This document shows positions 18,089-25,882 of a DNA stretch of 64,000 nt, in pieces (position 1 is the first letter of the stretch; each line of letters begins with the position of its first letter). Source of the DNA: Desulfuromonas sp. DDH964 (GTDB lineage: Bacteria; Desulfobacterota; Desulfuromonadia; Desulfuromonadales; DDH964). The stretch lies in the NCBI RefSeq assembly GCF_001611275.1, contig NZ_CP015080.1, forward strand, positions 1,612,001 through 1,676,000, read 5' to 3'. The translations under genes were made by a program, and so were the position numbers. The notes below the pieces were generated by a model. That model saw only the letters and a list, made by a program, of their open reading frames with translations. It did not search any database and was not told the origin of the DNA.

Positions 18089-19261
18089 TATTAATCTCCT
18101 TGGACATCGGGATTCTATCCCAAATCAGTGTCCAAGAAAACTGGTGCCGCTATATAATCGTTGCCGGAAAAGCGAACCAACTGTCGAAGAGCAAGTAATC
18201 GGCGGTGATGCCGCTACGGCGGGCTTGTATCACCAGATCCTTGAGCACCTCAGGGGCTTTGAGCAGACTCTCGGCCCGGCGCTTGAACCCGTTGGTCCGT
18301 TTGTCGATTTCGGCCATCGGCAACAGACGGTTTTTCTGCTTGGGGAACTGAGCAGGCCAAACGAAACCGGCACACAGGTTGAACCATCGGACCAGCCCAG
18401 AGTCAGCAACCGAAAACCGCGGTAATAGCGATTCTCGTTATGGTCGTGGACCCGCGCCAAAAGCTCCACTTTTTTGCTGCGGTTGCGATTGTAGAGCGAG
18501 TCATCGACGATGAAAACCTTGGGGGTCTGCTCCGAGGTCAGCGGTAGAATCTGTTTCCGAATGATCGCAGCACTCAGCAGATGCAGGAACTTGTGCCAGT
18601 TGGCATTGACCGAATTGAGAAATCGGTACACGGTGTCTTTGCCGATTTCCTCCCCGGAGGCATCGGCTTGCAAATAGCGGAACAAATTCTTGCCGGTGAA
18701 AACCAGGCTGAAGATAAACCGCATCACCGCGACGGGTGCAATGCCGCACTGTTTGACCATGTTGCTTTGCTTCAAGAGTAAAGCGATACGCTGATTGTCA
18801 AAGTACGAATTAATTTGGTTTTGACATGAAACAGTTTCTGCTACAATCTGATCCAAAGCGTCATCTCCTGTTGTTTTGGTTGTTTGACGATAACCTATCC
18901 TAACACAGTTGAAGGCGTTTTTTGTTTAATCTCAGGGGGGTCCAATTCCCCGAAGCTTGCTTCGCTATCGCCAATATGAAATATTGGCGACATGAGCGAA
19001 TATGTACACAAAAGTCATAATGTTTCTGTGCTGTTATACCATCTTGTTTGCCCAGCAAAATACCGCCGGGTTGTTTTCACCCCAGAGGTTGATGGCTGTC
19101 TCAAAGAGGTCTGCCTTGAGATCGCCAAAAGATACGAGATTCAGTTCGTAGAAATTGGGACCGACAAAGACCATGTTCACTTTTTGGTGCAGTCGGTTCC
19201 AATGTACAGCCCAACGCAGATTGCACGAGTCATCAAAAGCATTACGGCCAGAGAAATATTC

Positions 19262-20673
19262 GGCTCGTCAGCAGAATCTGTGGGTGCCTTCCGGTTCGGG
19301 TAGGCAGCCAAGTGTATGATACAAGGCGATTTTTAGGACCTCGTAACTGCGAAAACCGTACGCTTTTCTACAGGTCACTTTCGCTTTGTTGTTAAGACCC
19401 TCGACAGCTCCCAGGGCGATCTGCTCCCGGGCGCGAAACCAGTTGAGCAGCAATTCCCGATGAGACCGCAGCATCTTCGCCACCTGCTTCATCGGTTGAA
19501 TGCGGGAACGCATGGTGCGCCGGCACCACTCGTCGAGGAATCGGGCGGCCCAAGCGGCCCGCTGGTACTGCCAGAACCGTTGGAAGTCCTCCTTGAGCAG
19601 GTAGGCCCGGATCGTCTTGAGGTTGCAGGCCAGCAGTTCCTTCAGCTTGACGCCCTGCTTGTCGGTCAAGTTCTCCGGGCGTTTGAGGATGCACCAGCGG
19701 CTGCGAGTGAGTACCGGCTGCTCTCCCTTGGCCCTCAGCTCCCGGGTCTCCTGGGCGCGAACTTTATCGAGAGCCTTGTTCATCTGGCTCATGATGTGAA
19801 AACGGTCCAGGATGTGAAGCGCTTTTCCGGCCGCCGCCGCCACGATTTGCAAATACGGCTTCCACATGTCGCTGCAGACGAACCGGAGCCGGGCGGTACG
19901 CTCAGCGCCGAATTCCTTGAAGAACTGCCGCAGGGTCCTCTGGGTCCGCTCTTTGCCGATCCACAGCAAGCGACGGCAGCCGGCGTCGATCTGGTAGACC
20001 ACGGTCAGGTAGCTGTTGTGCCCCTTCTTGTAGGCGATCTCGTCGATGCCGATGGCGGTGACGTTCTCCAGGTCGCGGTGGGCCAAGCCCCAGGCGACGG
20101 CCATCTTGACCGAGCGAAAGACGTTGTCCCAGGAGGTTTGGAAGACGTCGCCGACCTCCTTCCAGGACAACCGTCGCGCCCAACGGGCCAGGAACCAGGC
20201 ATAGGTGGTGGTGAGGTGATTCTTCCCTTCGGCCCAAGGGACCTTTTCCACCTTGACGCCACAGCGCGGGCAGTCAACCCGGCGCATGGAATAGACGAAG
20301 AAGACGGCGATGCCCCACAGCGGGACGAACTCAAAGCGCCGAACCGGCAACGTGTCGTAGCCTGGGGCGCTGCGCCCGCAGCCCGAGCAGATCGGACGGC
20401 TACCGTCTCGGGGACGGATATCGATATCAAGGACCGTGGCTTTTCCCTGTTCCCGCCAGCGAGAGGAGCCGTAGACAAAACCACTATGCTTCTGGACCCG
20501 ATTCAGGATAGACTTGACCAGCATCCCGGTTTCCTCCGCCTGGTTATGGGGTAGTCTTGGTCGACGTCCATAATGCCAGACTTGGAATCGGGATGCGCTT
20601 TTTTCAGCAACCGGTAGGCTGCTCAGCCCCCATCCCGGGGTTGCTGTTTACCCACAAATTCTGCGGAAGAACC
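19262..20673 (-). mobile_element. ISL3-family element, copy 1
   Basis: 1412 bp, flanked by the 8-bp duplication AAATATTC (19254-19261 and 20674-20681). The imperfect terminal inverted repeats share the core GCAGAATNTGTGGGT. It has the same length as copy 2 at 24449-25860, in the opposite orientation. I can see one synonymous difference between the copies. Confidence 0.95.
19268..20524 (-). CDS. ISL3-family transposase
   Basis: 418 aa, intact. Two CxxC pairs near the N-terminus (CSGCGR, CPRCGV) form the zf-ISL3 zinc finger. An HTH follows (LSWKEVGDVFQTSWDNVFRS). The DDE core shows AIGIDEIAYKKGH, FVCSDMWKPYLQ and AVEGLNNKAKV. GGAGG precedes the ATG. The 3' end of the gene reaches to within 6 bp of the element end. 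The protein is identical to that of copy 2. The long ORF on the opposite strand is a shadow. Confidence 0.95.
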   Translation of the reverse strand: MLVKSILNRVQKHSGFVYGSSRWREQGKATVLDIDIRPRDGSRPICSGCGRSAPGYDTLPVRRFEFVPLWGIAVFFVYSMRRVDCPRCGVKVEKVPWAEGKNHLTTTYAWFLARWARRLSWKEVGDVFQTSWDNVFRSVKMAVAWGLAHRDLENVTAIGIDEIAYKKGHNSYLTVVYQIDAGCRRLLWIGKERTQRTLRQFFKEFGAERTARLRFVCSDMWKPYLQIVAAAAGKALHILDRFHIMSQMNKALDKVRAQETRELRAKGEQPVLTRSRWCILKRPENLTDKQGVKLKELLACNLKTIRAYLLKEDFQRFWQYQRAAWAARFLDEWCRRTMRSRIQPMKQVAKMLRSHRELLLNWFRAREQIALGAVEGLNNKAKVTCRKAYGFRSYEVLKIALYHTLGCLPEPEGTHRFC

Positions 20674-21014
20674 AAATATTCAAACGAGTCCCATCGGTTA
20701 AAAAGCAACTATGGGGTGGCGAATTTTGGACAAAGGGCTATTTTGTGAACACTGTAGGCCAAAAGGGTAATGAGAAAACCATTGCGACCTATGTTAGAAA
20801 TCAAGGCCGAGAAAAAGAGTATCAGCAATTGCACCGCGAGCAGTTAACGCTTTTTGATACCCCGTAGCTTGCTGCGGGGTAGTTCATCTATTACAGCAAC
20901 TTATCTATTTTTTACAGCTACGAAAGTTGAGTTTTTAAAGAAATGGGGAGGCTCAGACTGCTTCTGCAACTACTACAAATTTTCGTCATTGTCTCTGTGG
21001 TGACTGCTTGAGAA

Positions 21015-21022
21015 GGTAGCGT
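21015..21022 (+). promoter_or_regulatory. Possible ops-like element in the leader of the AT-rich glycosyltransferase genes
   Basis: GGTAGCGT at 21015-21022 matches the core of the ops element (GGCGGTAGCGTG), which recruits RfaH in leaders of long polysaccharide operons. It lies 80 bp before the 21102 gene. The rest of 20882-21101 shows no gene. Eight bases are weak evidence, and no RfaH gene is in view. Confidence 0.25.
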
Positions 21023-21101
21023 CGTATCAGACCTCAACCTTTACGCCATCTGTAGAGACGAGTTCGTATTTTTAAGGGACGGCTTACTTACGAGGTAATA
21101 A

Positions 21102-22079
21102 TTGATCAAAAGAAAAAAAAGACTTTTTATAGTAATACAATCACTCCAGTATTTACAGGCTGAAGAGATTTTTGATGATGAGGATGAAAATATCTTAGTT
21201 GTTTTGTGGGCAGATGAATTCAGTCAGTTGCATAGTTTGGTTTCATCAAAAATTTGGGATAAAATATTTTGGATTCAGTTGCGAGGGACATTTTATGAAG
21301 TAGTTAAACATAGAAGATATATTAACAAAATTATCGATGATATTGGGATAATTGATGAAGTAATAGTTAGCTCATATTACAATAATTTAATGAATATTTT
21401 TATGAATCATTACAAGAATTCTAATAAGATTTTACTTGAAGATGGAAACGCCACCTTAACACTAGATACAAATAGTTATTATAGTGGTAAAAAAACGAAA
21501 TTAAAAAATTTTATATTATATTTATTTGGTTTTGATGTATCACCTATTCAGAAGATAGATATTTTTACAACGTATAAATGTGTACTTGAATACCCCCCGA
21601 AGATTGCCAAGAATTTAATTTATAATGAATTCTCAAGGATTAAGAAAAAAATTAAAAACCTTCCTGATGGGAAAGATGTTTATTTTATAAACAGTAACTA
21701 CATTCAGTTGAAAATGATTGATAAGAAAGTTTATATTGATTTTCTTAAAAAATCTATCGACAGGTTTCGAGGTAATAATATTAAGGTAATATTGCATAGA
21801 TTTGATCAGGTTGATGACTATAATGAAATAATTGGTTATCGTGGTACCGAAGTAATCAAGCTTAAAGAATGTGTTGAAATTTATTTTAGTAAAATTCATG
21901 AAAAACCTTATTTTATTTTAACCGCAGGTTCTGGCGCGACAAAAACTCTTTATGATATTTACAGATTCAATGTAAAAGTCTTCATGCCAAAGATAGAATT
22001 GTTTCAACCAAAATTCAGAAAAGATATTAAAACTATTGTTGATAAGCTCGGGGAAAAATTTAATGTCGAGTTTTTGTAA
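21102..22079 (+). CDS. Putative sialyltransferase-like glycosyltransferase (candidate legionaminyltransferase)
   Basis: 325 aa, strongly AT-rich, starting at TTG 21102 (CGAGG about 6 nt upstream). I do not find a standard GT4 or GT2 signature. The layout recalls bacterial GT-B sialyltransferases (GT52 and polysialyltransferase-like families). There is a NKILLEDGNATL segment near residue 113 that fits the acidic D/E-D/E-G motif, a KVILHRFDQ segment where those enzymes have their His-Pro motif (arginine replaces proline here) and a FILTAGSGATKTL segment like their C-terminal serine motif. Since the locus makes CMP-legionaminic acid, this is the best candidate to transfer it. Moderate to low certainty. 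Confidence 0.45.
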   Translation: MIKRKKRLFIVIQSLQYLQAEEIFDDEDENILVVLWADEFSQLHSLVSSKIWDKIFWIQLRGTFYEVVKHRRYINKIIDDIGIIDEVIVSSYYNNLMNIFMNHYKNSNKILLEDGNATLTLDTNSYYSGKKTKLKNFILYLFGFDVSPIQKIDIFTTYKCVLEYPPKIAKNLIYNEFSRIKKKIKNLPDGKDVYFINSNYIQLKMIDKKVYIDFLKKSIDRFRGNNIKVILHRFDQVDDYNEIIGYRGTEVIKLKECVEIYFSKIHEKPYFILTAGSGATKTLYDIYRFNVKVFMPKIELFQPKFRKDIKTIVDKLGEKFNVEFL

Positions 22080-22159
22080 AAGCAAAAAATGGAATAAAAT
22101 TAATTCTAAATTTTATTATGAGCCATGGCTTATTTGCTTTTGTGTTGAGGGTTAATTTA

Positions 22160-23335
22160 ATGAAAATTAAAATAATTACGTTTATTTCTTACTTCTTGCC
22201 TGGATATAAAGCCGGTGGGCCCCTGCGGAGTATCGTTAATCTTGTTAATCATCTAAATGACGAATTTGAGTTTTGGATTGTAACCCGAGATCGGGACCTA
22301 GGTGACTCGTCACCCTATAATGGTGTTTTGCAAAATCAATGGCAATCTGTTGCTGGTGCAATGGTTTACTATCTGCCGCCAGAAGATGTTACTATTAAAA
22401 ATATGGCAAAAATTATCAATAGTACACCTCATGACATTTTATATTTGAACAGTTTTTTCGCCTTTGATTTTACGATAAAACCCCTGTTGGCCCGTCGGCT
22501 TAAATTACTACTAAACAAACCCGTTATTTTAGCGCCTCGGGGTGAATTTTCATCCGGCGCAATAAAAATTAAAAAATTTAAAAAAACATTCTTTATCCGA
22601 TTTTCAAAGATTCTAAAATTATATAGTGGCGTTGTTTGGCAAGCATCTAGTGAACACGAAGCCCAGGATCTTATTAATATTTTAAAAGTTTCTCGCTCGT
22701 CCATATTTATTTCTCTTAACTTACCTGCCCGAATGAAAATTTCTAATTTAGAAAGGGTTTATGCCAGATCAACACCATTAAGTTCAAACTTGAGAATTGT
22801 CTTTCTTTCACGGATTTCACCTAAGAAAAATCTTGATTACGCTTTAATGGTTTTAAGGAAGGTTCGTGTAAATGTGGTTTTCGATATTTACGGTCCTTCT
22901 GAAGATGAAGAATATTTTGCCATCTGCAAAAATTTGATAAAACAGCTTCCTGTCAATATAGTGGTGAACATTTTTGGAAGTGCACATCCCGACCAAGTTT
23001 TGTCAATTTTCAATAATTATGATTTATTTTTTTTCCCGACAAGGGGCGAAAACTATGGTCACGTAATTGCCGAGGCACTTTCTGTTGGAACTCCCGTATT
23101 GTTGAGCGATCAAACTCCTTGGAGAAACCTGAAAGATGATGGTTTAGGGTGGGACTTACCACTTTATGAAGAGGCGAAATTTGTTGAGGTTATTGAAGAA
23201 TACTCGCGCGTTGATAAAAATGAAAAAGAACATAAACGAAAGAATATAAAAGAAAAAATTTTTTATCGTTTATCAGATTCGCAGGTATTGGAGGATAATC
23301 GAAACTTATTTAAATCCGTCACTCTAAATTCGTAA
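22160..23335 (+). CDS. GT4-family glycosyltransferase
   Basis: 391 aa from ATG 22160. An in-frame ATG at 22118 would add 14 residues, but the family start (KIKIITFISYFLPGYKAGGPL) and a GAGG at 22147-22150 favour the later one. It is a GT-B fold: the N-terminal glycine-rich loop GYKAGGPLRS, then LSRISPKKNLDYAL before the nucleotide-sugar domain, and ENYGHVIAEALSVGTPVLLSD-like sequence carrying the EX7E motif near residues 300-310. It should be a retaining, cytoplasmic or peripheral transferase adding one sugar of the repeat unit. Donor and acceptor cannot be read. Like the gene before it, it is AT-rich. Confidence 0.8.
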   Translation: MKIKIITFISYFLPGYKAGGPLRSIVNLVNHLNDEFEFWIVTRDRDLGDSSPYNGVLQNQWQSVAGAMVYYLPPEDVTIKNMAKIINSTPHDILYLNSFFAFDFTIKPLLARRLKLLLNKPVILAPRGEFSSGAIKIKKFKKTFFIRFSKILKLYSGVVWQASSEHEAQDLINILKVSRSSIFISLNLPARMKISNLERVYARSTPLSSNLRIVFLSRISPKKNLDYALMVLRKVRVNVVFDIYGPSEDEEYFAICKNLIKQLPVNIVVNIFGSAHPDQVLSIFNNYDLFFFPTRGENYGHVIAEALSVGTPVLLSDQTPWRNLKDDGLGWDLPLYEEAKFVEVIEEYSRVDKNEKEHKRKNIKEKIFYRLSDSQVLEDNRNLFKSVTLNS

Positions 23336-23351
23336 CACTGGAGATCATGTA

Positions 23352-24383
23352 TTGCTTATGTTTAACAATAAAATTCTATTAATTACTGGTGGTACTGGTT
23401 CCTTTGGTAACGCGGTTCTGCGTCGTTTTTTGCATACTGACATTGAAGAAATTCGTATCTTTAGCCGGGACGAAAAGAAGCAGGAGGATATGCGCATCAG
23501 TCTCGCTAATCCAAAGGTCAAATTTTGCATTGGCGATGTGCGCTCCTATGAAAGTCTCCTTTCGGCAATGGAAGGAGTCGACTACGTCTTTCAGGCTGCT
23601 GCATTGAAGCAGGTCCCTTCCTGCGAATTTTATCCAATGGAAGCTGTCAGAACAAACATTCTTGGTACTGAAAATGTTCTCAACGCTGCGATTGCCAAAG
23701 GTGTGGAGCGTGTTATTGCTCTCAGTACCGACAAGGCTGTTTACCCGATCAATGCCATGGGCATCTCCAAGGCTATGATGGAGAAAATTGTTGTAGCAAA
23801 ATCGCGCTTTACTGATCCAGCGAAGACGATTTTTAACTGTACGCGTTACGGTAATGTTATGGCATCGCGTGGATCGGTGATCCCCTTATTTATAAAATTA
23901 ATCAAGGAAGGGAAGCCGTTAACCGTAACCGATCCGGCTATGACTCGTTTTCTCATGTCGCTGGATGATGCCGTCGATCTCGTTCTTTATACTTATGAAC
24001 ATGGTCAACAGGGCGATACTTTTGTGCAAAAAGCTCCGGCATCGACCATTGGTGATCTGGCTGTAGCGATTAAAGAGTTGTTCCGGGCGGACAACGAAAT
24101 AAAGGTCATTGGCACCCGCCATGGGGAAAAGCTGTACGAATCGCTTATGACACGAGAGGAAATGGCTCACGCCAAAGACCTGGGCGGCTATTATAGGATC
24201 CCGGCCGACAATCGCGATCTTAATTATGGCTCTTTTTTTGTGGAAGGAGAGCAACGGGTGACCGAGGCTCAGGACTATCACTCCCACAATACCCATCGCC
24301 TCGACATCGCCGGGATCAAGGAGAAGCTGCTTTCCCTGGAACTGGTGCGCAATGAACTGGCGGAATGGCAAAAGTCCCGTTAA
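23352..24383 (+). CDS. fnlA: UDP-GlcNAc 4,6-dehydratase/5-epimerase, first step to UDP-L-FucNAc
   Basis: 343 aa, extended SDR of the FnlA/WbjB/CapE group. The Rossmann motif is LITGGTGSFGNAV. The active site has Met in place of Tyr (NAMGISK), as in CapD-type dehydratases. ALSTDKAVYPINAMGISK and TRYGNVMASRGSVIPLF are typical. GGAG at 23340 fits TTG 23352; ATG 23358 is the other likely start. It should act before fnlB and fnlC. Two IS elements (ISL3, IS256) now lie between this gene and fnlB, so cotranscription may be broken or driven from the IS. Confidence 0.85.
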   Translation: MLMFNNKILLITGGTGSFGNAVLRRFLHTDIEEIRIFSRDEKKQEDMRISLANPKVKFCIGDVRSYESLLSAMEGVDYVFQAAALKQVPSCEFYPMEAVRTNILGTENVLNAAIAKGVERVIALSTDKAVYPINAMGISKAMMEKIVVAKSRFTDPAKTIFNCTRYGNVMASRGSVIPLFIKLIKEGKPLTVTDPAMTRFLMSLDDAVDLVLYTYEHGQQGDTFVQKAPASTIGDLAVAIKELFRADNEIKVIGTRHGEKLYESLMTREEMAHAKDLGGYYRIPADNRDLNYGSFFVEGEQRVTEAQDYHSHNTHRLDIAGIKEKLLSLELVRNELAEWQKSR

Positions 24384-24448
24384 CAGGGACGTGCTCACAG
24401 GAATTAAGGGGATGGATAGAGCCATTAAGGTTTAACTCTTCAAATTTT

Positions 24449-25860
24449 GGTTCTTCCGCAGAATTTGTGGGTAAACAGCAACCCCGGGATGGGGGCTGAG
24501 CAGCCTACCGGTTGCTGAAAAAAGCGCATCCCGATTCCAAGTCTGGCATTATGGACGTCGACCAAGACTACCCCATAACCAGGCGGAGGAAACCGGGATG
24601 CTGGTCAAGTCTATCCTGAATCGGGTCCAGAAGCATAGTGGTTTTGTCTACGGCTCCTCTCGCTGGCGGGAACAGGGAAAAGCCACGGTCCTTGATATCG
24701 ATATCCGTCCCCGAGACGGTAGCCGTCCGATCTGCTCGGGCTGCGGGCGCAGCGCCCCAGGCTACGACACGTTGCCGGTTCGGCGCTTTGAGTTCGTCCC
24801 GCTGTGGGGCATCGCCGTCTTCTTCGTCTATTCCATGCGCCGGGTTGACTGCCCGCGCTGTGGCGTCAAGGTGGAAAAGGTCCCTTGGGCCGAAGGGAAG
24901 AATCACCTCACCACCACCTATGCCTGGTTCCTGGCCCGTTGGGCGCGACGGTTGTCCTGGAAGGAGGTCGGCGACGTCTTCCAAACCTCCTGGGACAACG
25001 TCTTTCGCTCGGTCAAGATGGCCGTCGCCTGGGGCTTGGCCCACCGCGACTTGGAGAACGTCACCGCCATCGGCATCGACGAGATCGCCTACAAGAAGGG
25101 GCACAACAGCTACCTGACCGTGGTCTACCAGATCGACGCCGGCTGCCGTCGCTTGCTGTGGATCGGCAAAGAGCGGACCCAGAGGACCCTGCGGCAGTTC
25201 TTCAAGGAATTCGGCGCTGAGCGTACCGCCCGGCTCCGGTTCGTCTGCAGCGACATGTGGAAGCCGTATTTGCAAATCGTGGCGGCGGCGGCCGGAAAAG
25301 CGCTTCACATCCTGGACCGTTTTCACATCATGAGCCAGATGAACAAGGCTCTCGATAAAGTTCGCGCCCAGGAGACCCGGGAGCTGAGGGCCAAGGGAGA
25401 GCAGCCGGTACTCACTCGCAGCCGCTGGTGCATCCTCAAACGCCCGGAGAACTTGACCGACAAGCAGGGCGTCAAGCTGAAGGAACTGCTGGCCTGCAAC
25501 CTCAAGACGATCCGGGCCTACCTGCTCAAGGAGGACTTCCAACGGTTCTGGCAGTACCAGCGGGCCGCTTGGGCCGCCCGATTCCTCGACGAGTGGTGCC
25601 GGCGCACCATGCGTTCCCGCATTCAACCGATGAAGCAGGTGGCGAAGATGCTGCGGTCTCATCGGGAATTGCTGCTCAACTGGTTTCGCGCCCGGGAGCA
25701 GATCGCCCTGGGAGCTGTCGAGGGTCTTAACAACAAAGCGAAAGTGACCTGTAGAAAAGCGTACGGTTTTCGCAGTTACGAGGTCCTAAAAATCGCCTTG
25801 TATCATACACTTGGCTGCCTACCCGAACCGGAAGGCACCCACAGATTCTGCTGACGAGCC
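24449..25860 (+). mobile_element. ISL3-family element, copy 2
   Basis: 1412 bp with the 8-bp target duplication CAAATTTT at 24441-24448 and 25861-25868. It is inverted relative to copy 1 at 19262. Each copy has its own duplication, so they came by separate insertions. It lies between fnlA and fnlB. Confidence 0.95.
24598..25854 (+). CDS. ISL3-family transposase
   Basis: 418 aa, same protein as 19268-20524, with zinc-finger cysteines, HTH and DDE motifs all intact (GIDEIAYKKGH, CSDMWKPY, EGLNNKAK). A CTG/TTG leucine codon swap near 25050 is the one difference I noticed between the copies. Start ATG 24598 follows GGAGG. Confidence 0.95.
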   Translation: MLVKSILNRVQKHSGFVYGSSRWREQGKATVLDIDIRPRDGSRPICSGCGRSAPGYDTLPVRRFEFVPLWGIAVFFVYSMRRVDCPRCGVKVEKVPWAEGKNHLTTTYAWFLARWARRLSWKEVGDVFQTSWDNVFRSVKMAVAWGLAHRDLENVTAIGIDEIAYKKGHNSYLTVVYQIDAGCRRLLWIGKERTQRTLRQFFKEFGAERTARLRFVCSDMWKPYLQIVAAAAGKALHILDRFHIMSQMNKALDKVRAQETRELRAKGEQPVLTRSRWCILKRPENLTDKQGVKLKELLACNLKTIRAYLLKEDFQRFWQYQRAAWAARFLDEWCRRTMRSRIQPMKQVAKMLRSHRELLLNWFRAREQIALGAVEGLNNKAKVTCRKAYGFRSYEVLKIALYHTLGCLPEPEGTHRFC

Positions 25861-25882
25861 CAAATTTTTTGTTGGATTTTTT

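Larger units (their letters stand above)
16846..18153 (-). mobile_element. IS3-type insertion sequence, copy 1
   Basis: Two-gene element (orfA, orfB) inserted in the IS4-like transposase gene. The ends carry imperfect inverted repeats: TAGCGGAACCGGTT at the left and, as reverse complement, TAGCGGCACCAGTT at the right, both followed by TTGGACAC. It is flanked by a 15-bp direct repeat, ATAATCGTTGCCGGA, at 16831-16845 and 18154-18168. A second copy with identical proteins lies at 56339-57646. Confidence 0.8.
16569..18856 (-). pseudogene. IS4-like DDE transposase, split, frameshifted and 3' truncated
   Basis: The gene starts at 18856 (MDQIVAETVSCQNQINSYF) and runs through KVFIVDDSLYNRNRSKKVE, which holds the first catalytic Asp. 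A frameshift lies near 18345: the protein leaves the family sequence after SFGLLSSP, and shifting frame restores LLPMAEIDKRTNG. At 18154-18168 the IS3-type element interrupts it, in the middle of FDSWFAFPATI. It resumes at 16845 with IGLLKQKQQVVCMLKGMKT and ends at STDVN (16569), where the IS3 fragment cuts it off. The YREK region is lost. Family placement within IS4-like elements is uncertain. Confidence 0.7.
18992..20867 (+). pseudogene. tnpA: IS200-type TnpA transposase, interrupted by ISL3
   Basis: Part one is 18992-19261 (SEYVHKSHNVSVLLYHLVC through KSITAREIF). Part two is 20682-20867 (KRVPSVKKQLWGGEFWTKG through QLTLFDTP). Removing the ISL3 copy and one 8-bp duplication restores a 151-aa reading frame with no other defect. 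The HUH motif (DKDHVHFLV) and the catalytic tyrosine in TYVRNQG are both there. The insertion therefore looks recent. As it stands, the ORF runs a few codons into ISL3 and stops at 19301-19303. The hairpin before the start codon may limit translation. Confidence 0.85.
18934..20881 (+). mobile_element. IS200/IS605-family element split by ISL3
   Basis: The left end has a small hairpin (CGAAGCTTGCTTCG, 18951-18964). A second hairpin, CGCCAATA/TATTGGCG (18970-18990), lies directly before the start codon. The right end has a hairpin at 20858-20881 (ACCCCGTAGCTTGCTGCGGGGT) that overlaps the tnpA stop. Both terminal hairpins share AGCTTGCT, as expected for subterminal palindromes read by TnpA. An ISL3 copy interrupts the gene. 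Confidence 0.75.

Noticed and set aside
19460..20554. 364-aa ORF antisense to the ISL3 transposase (also at 24568-25662)
   Set aside because: Shadow of the transposase; present only because the element is GC-rich.
19262..25860. Composite transposon formed by the two ISL3 copies
   Set aside because: Each copy has its own, different 8-bp target duplication, so they inserted separately.
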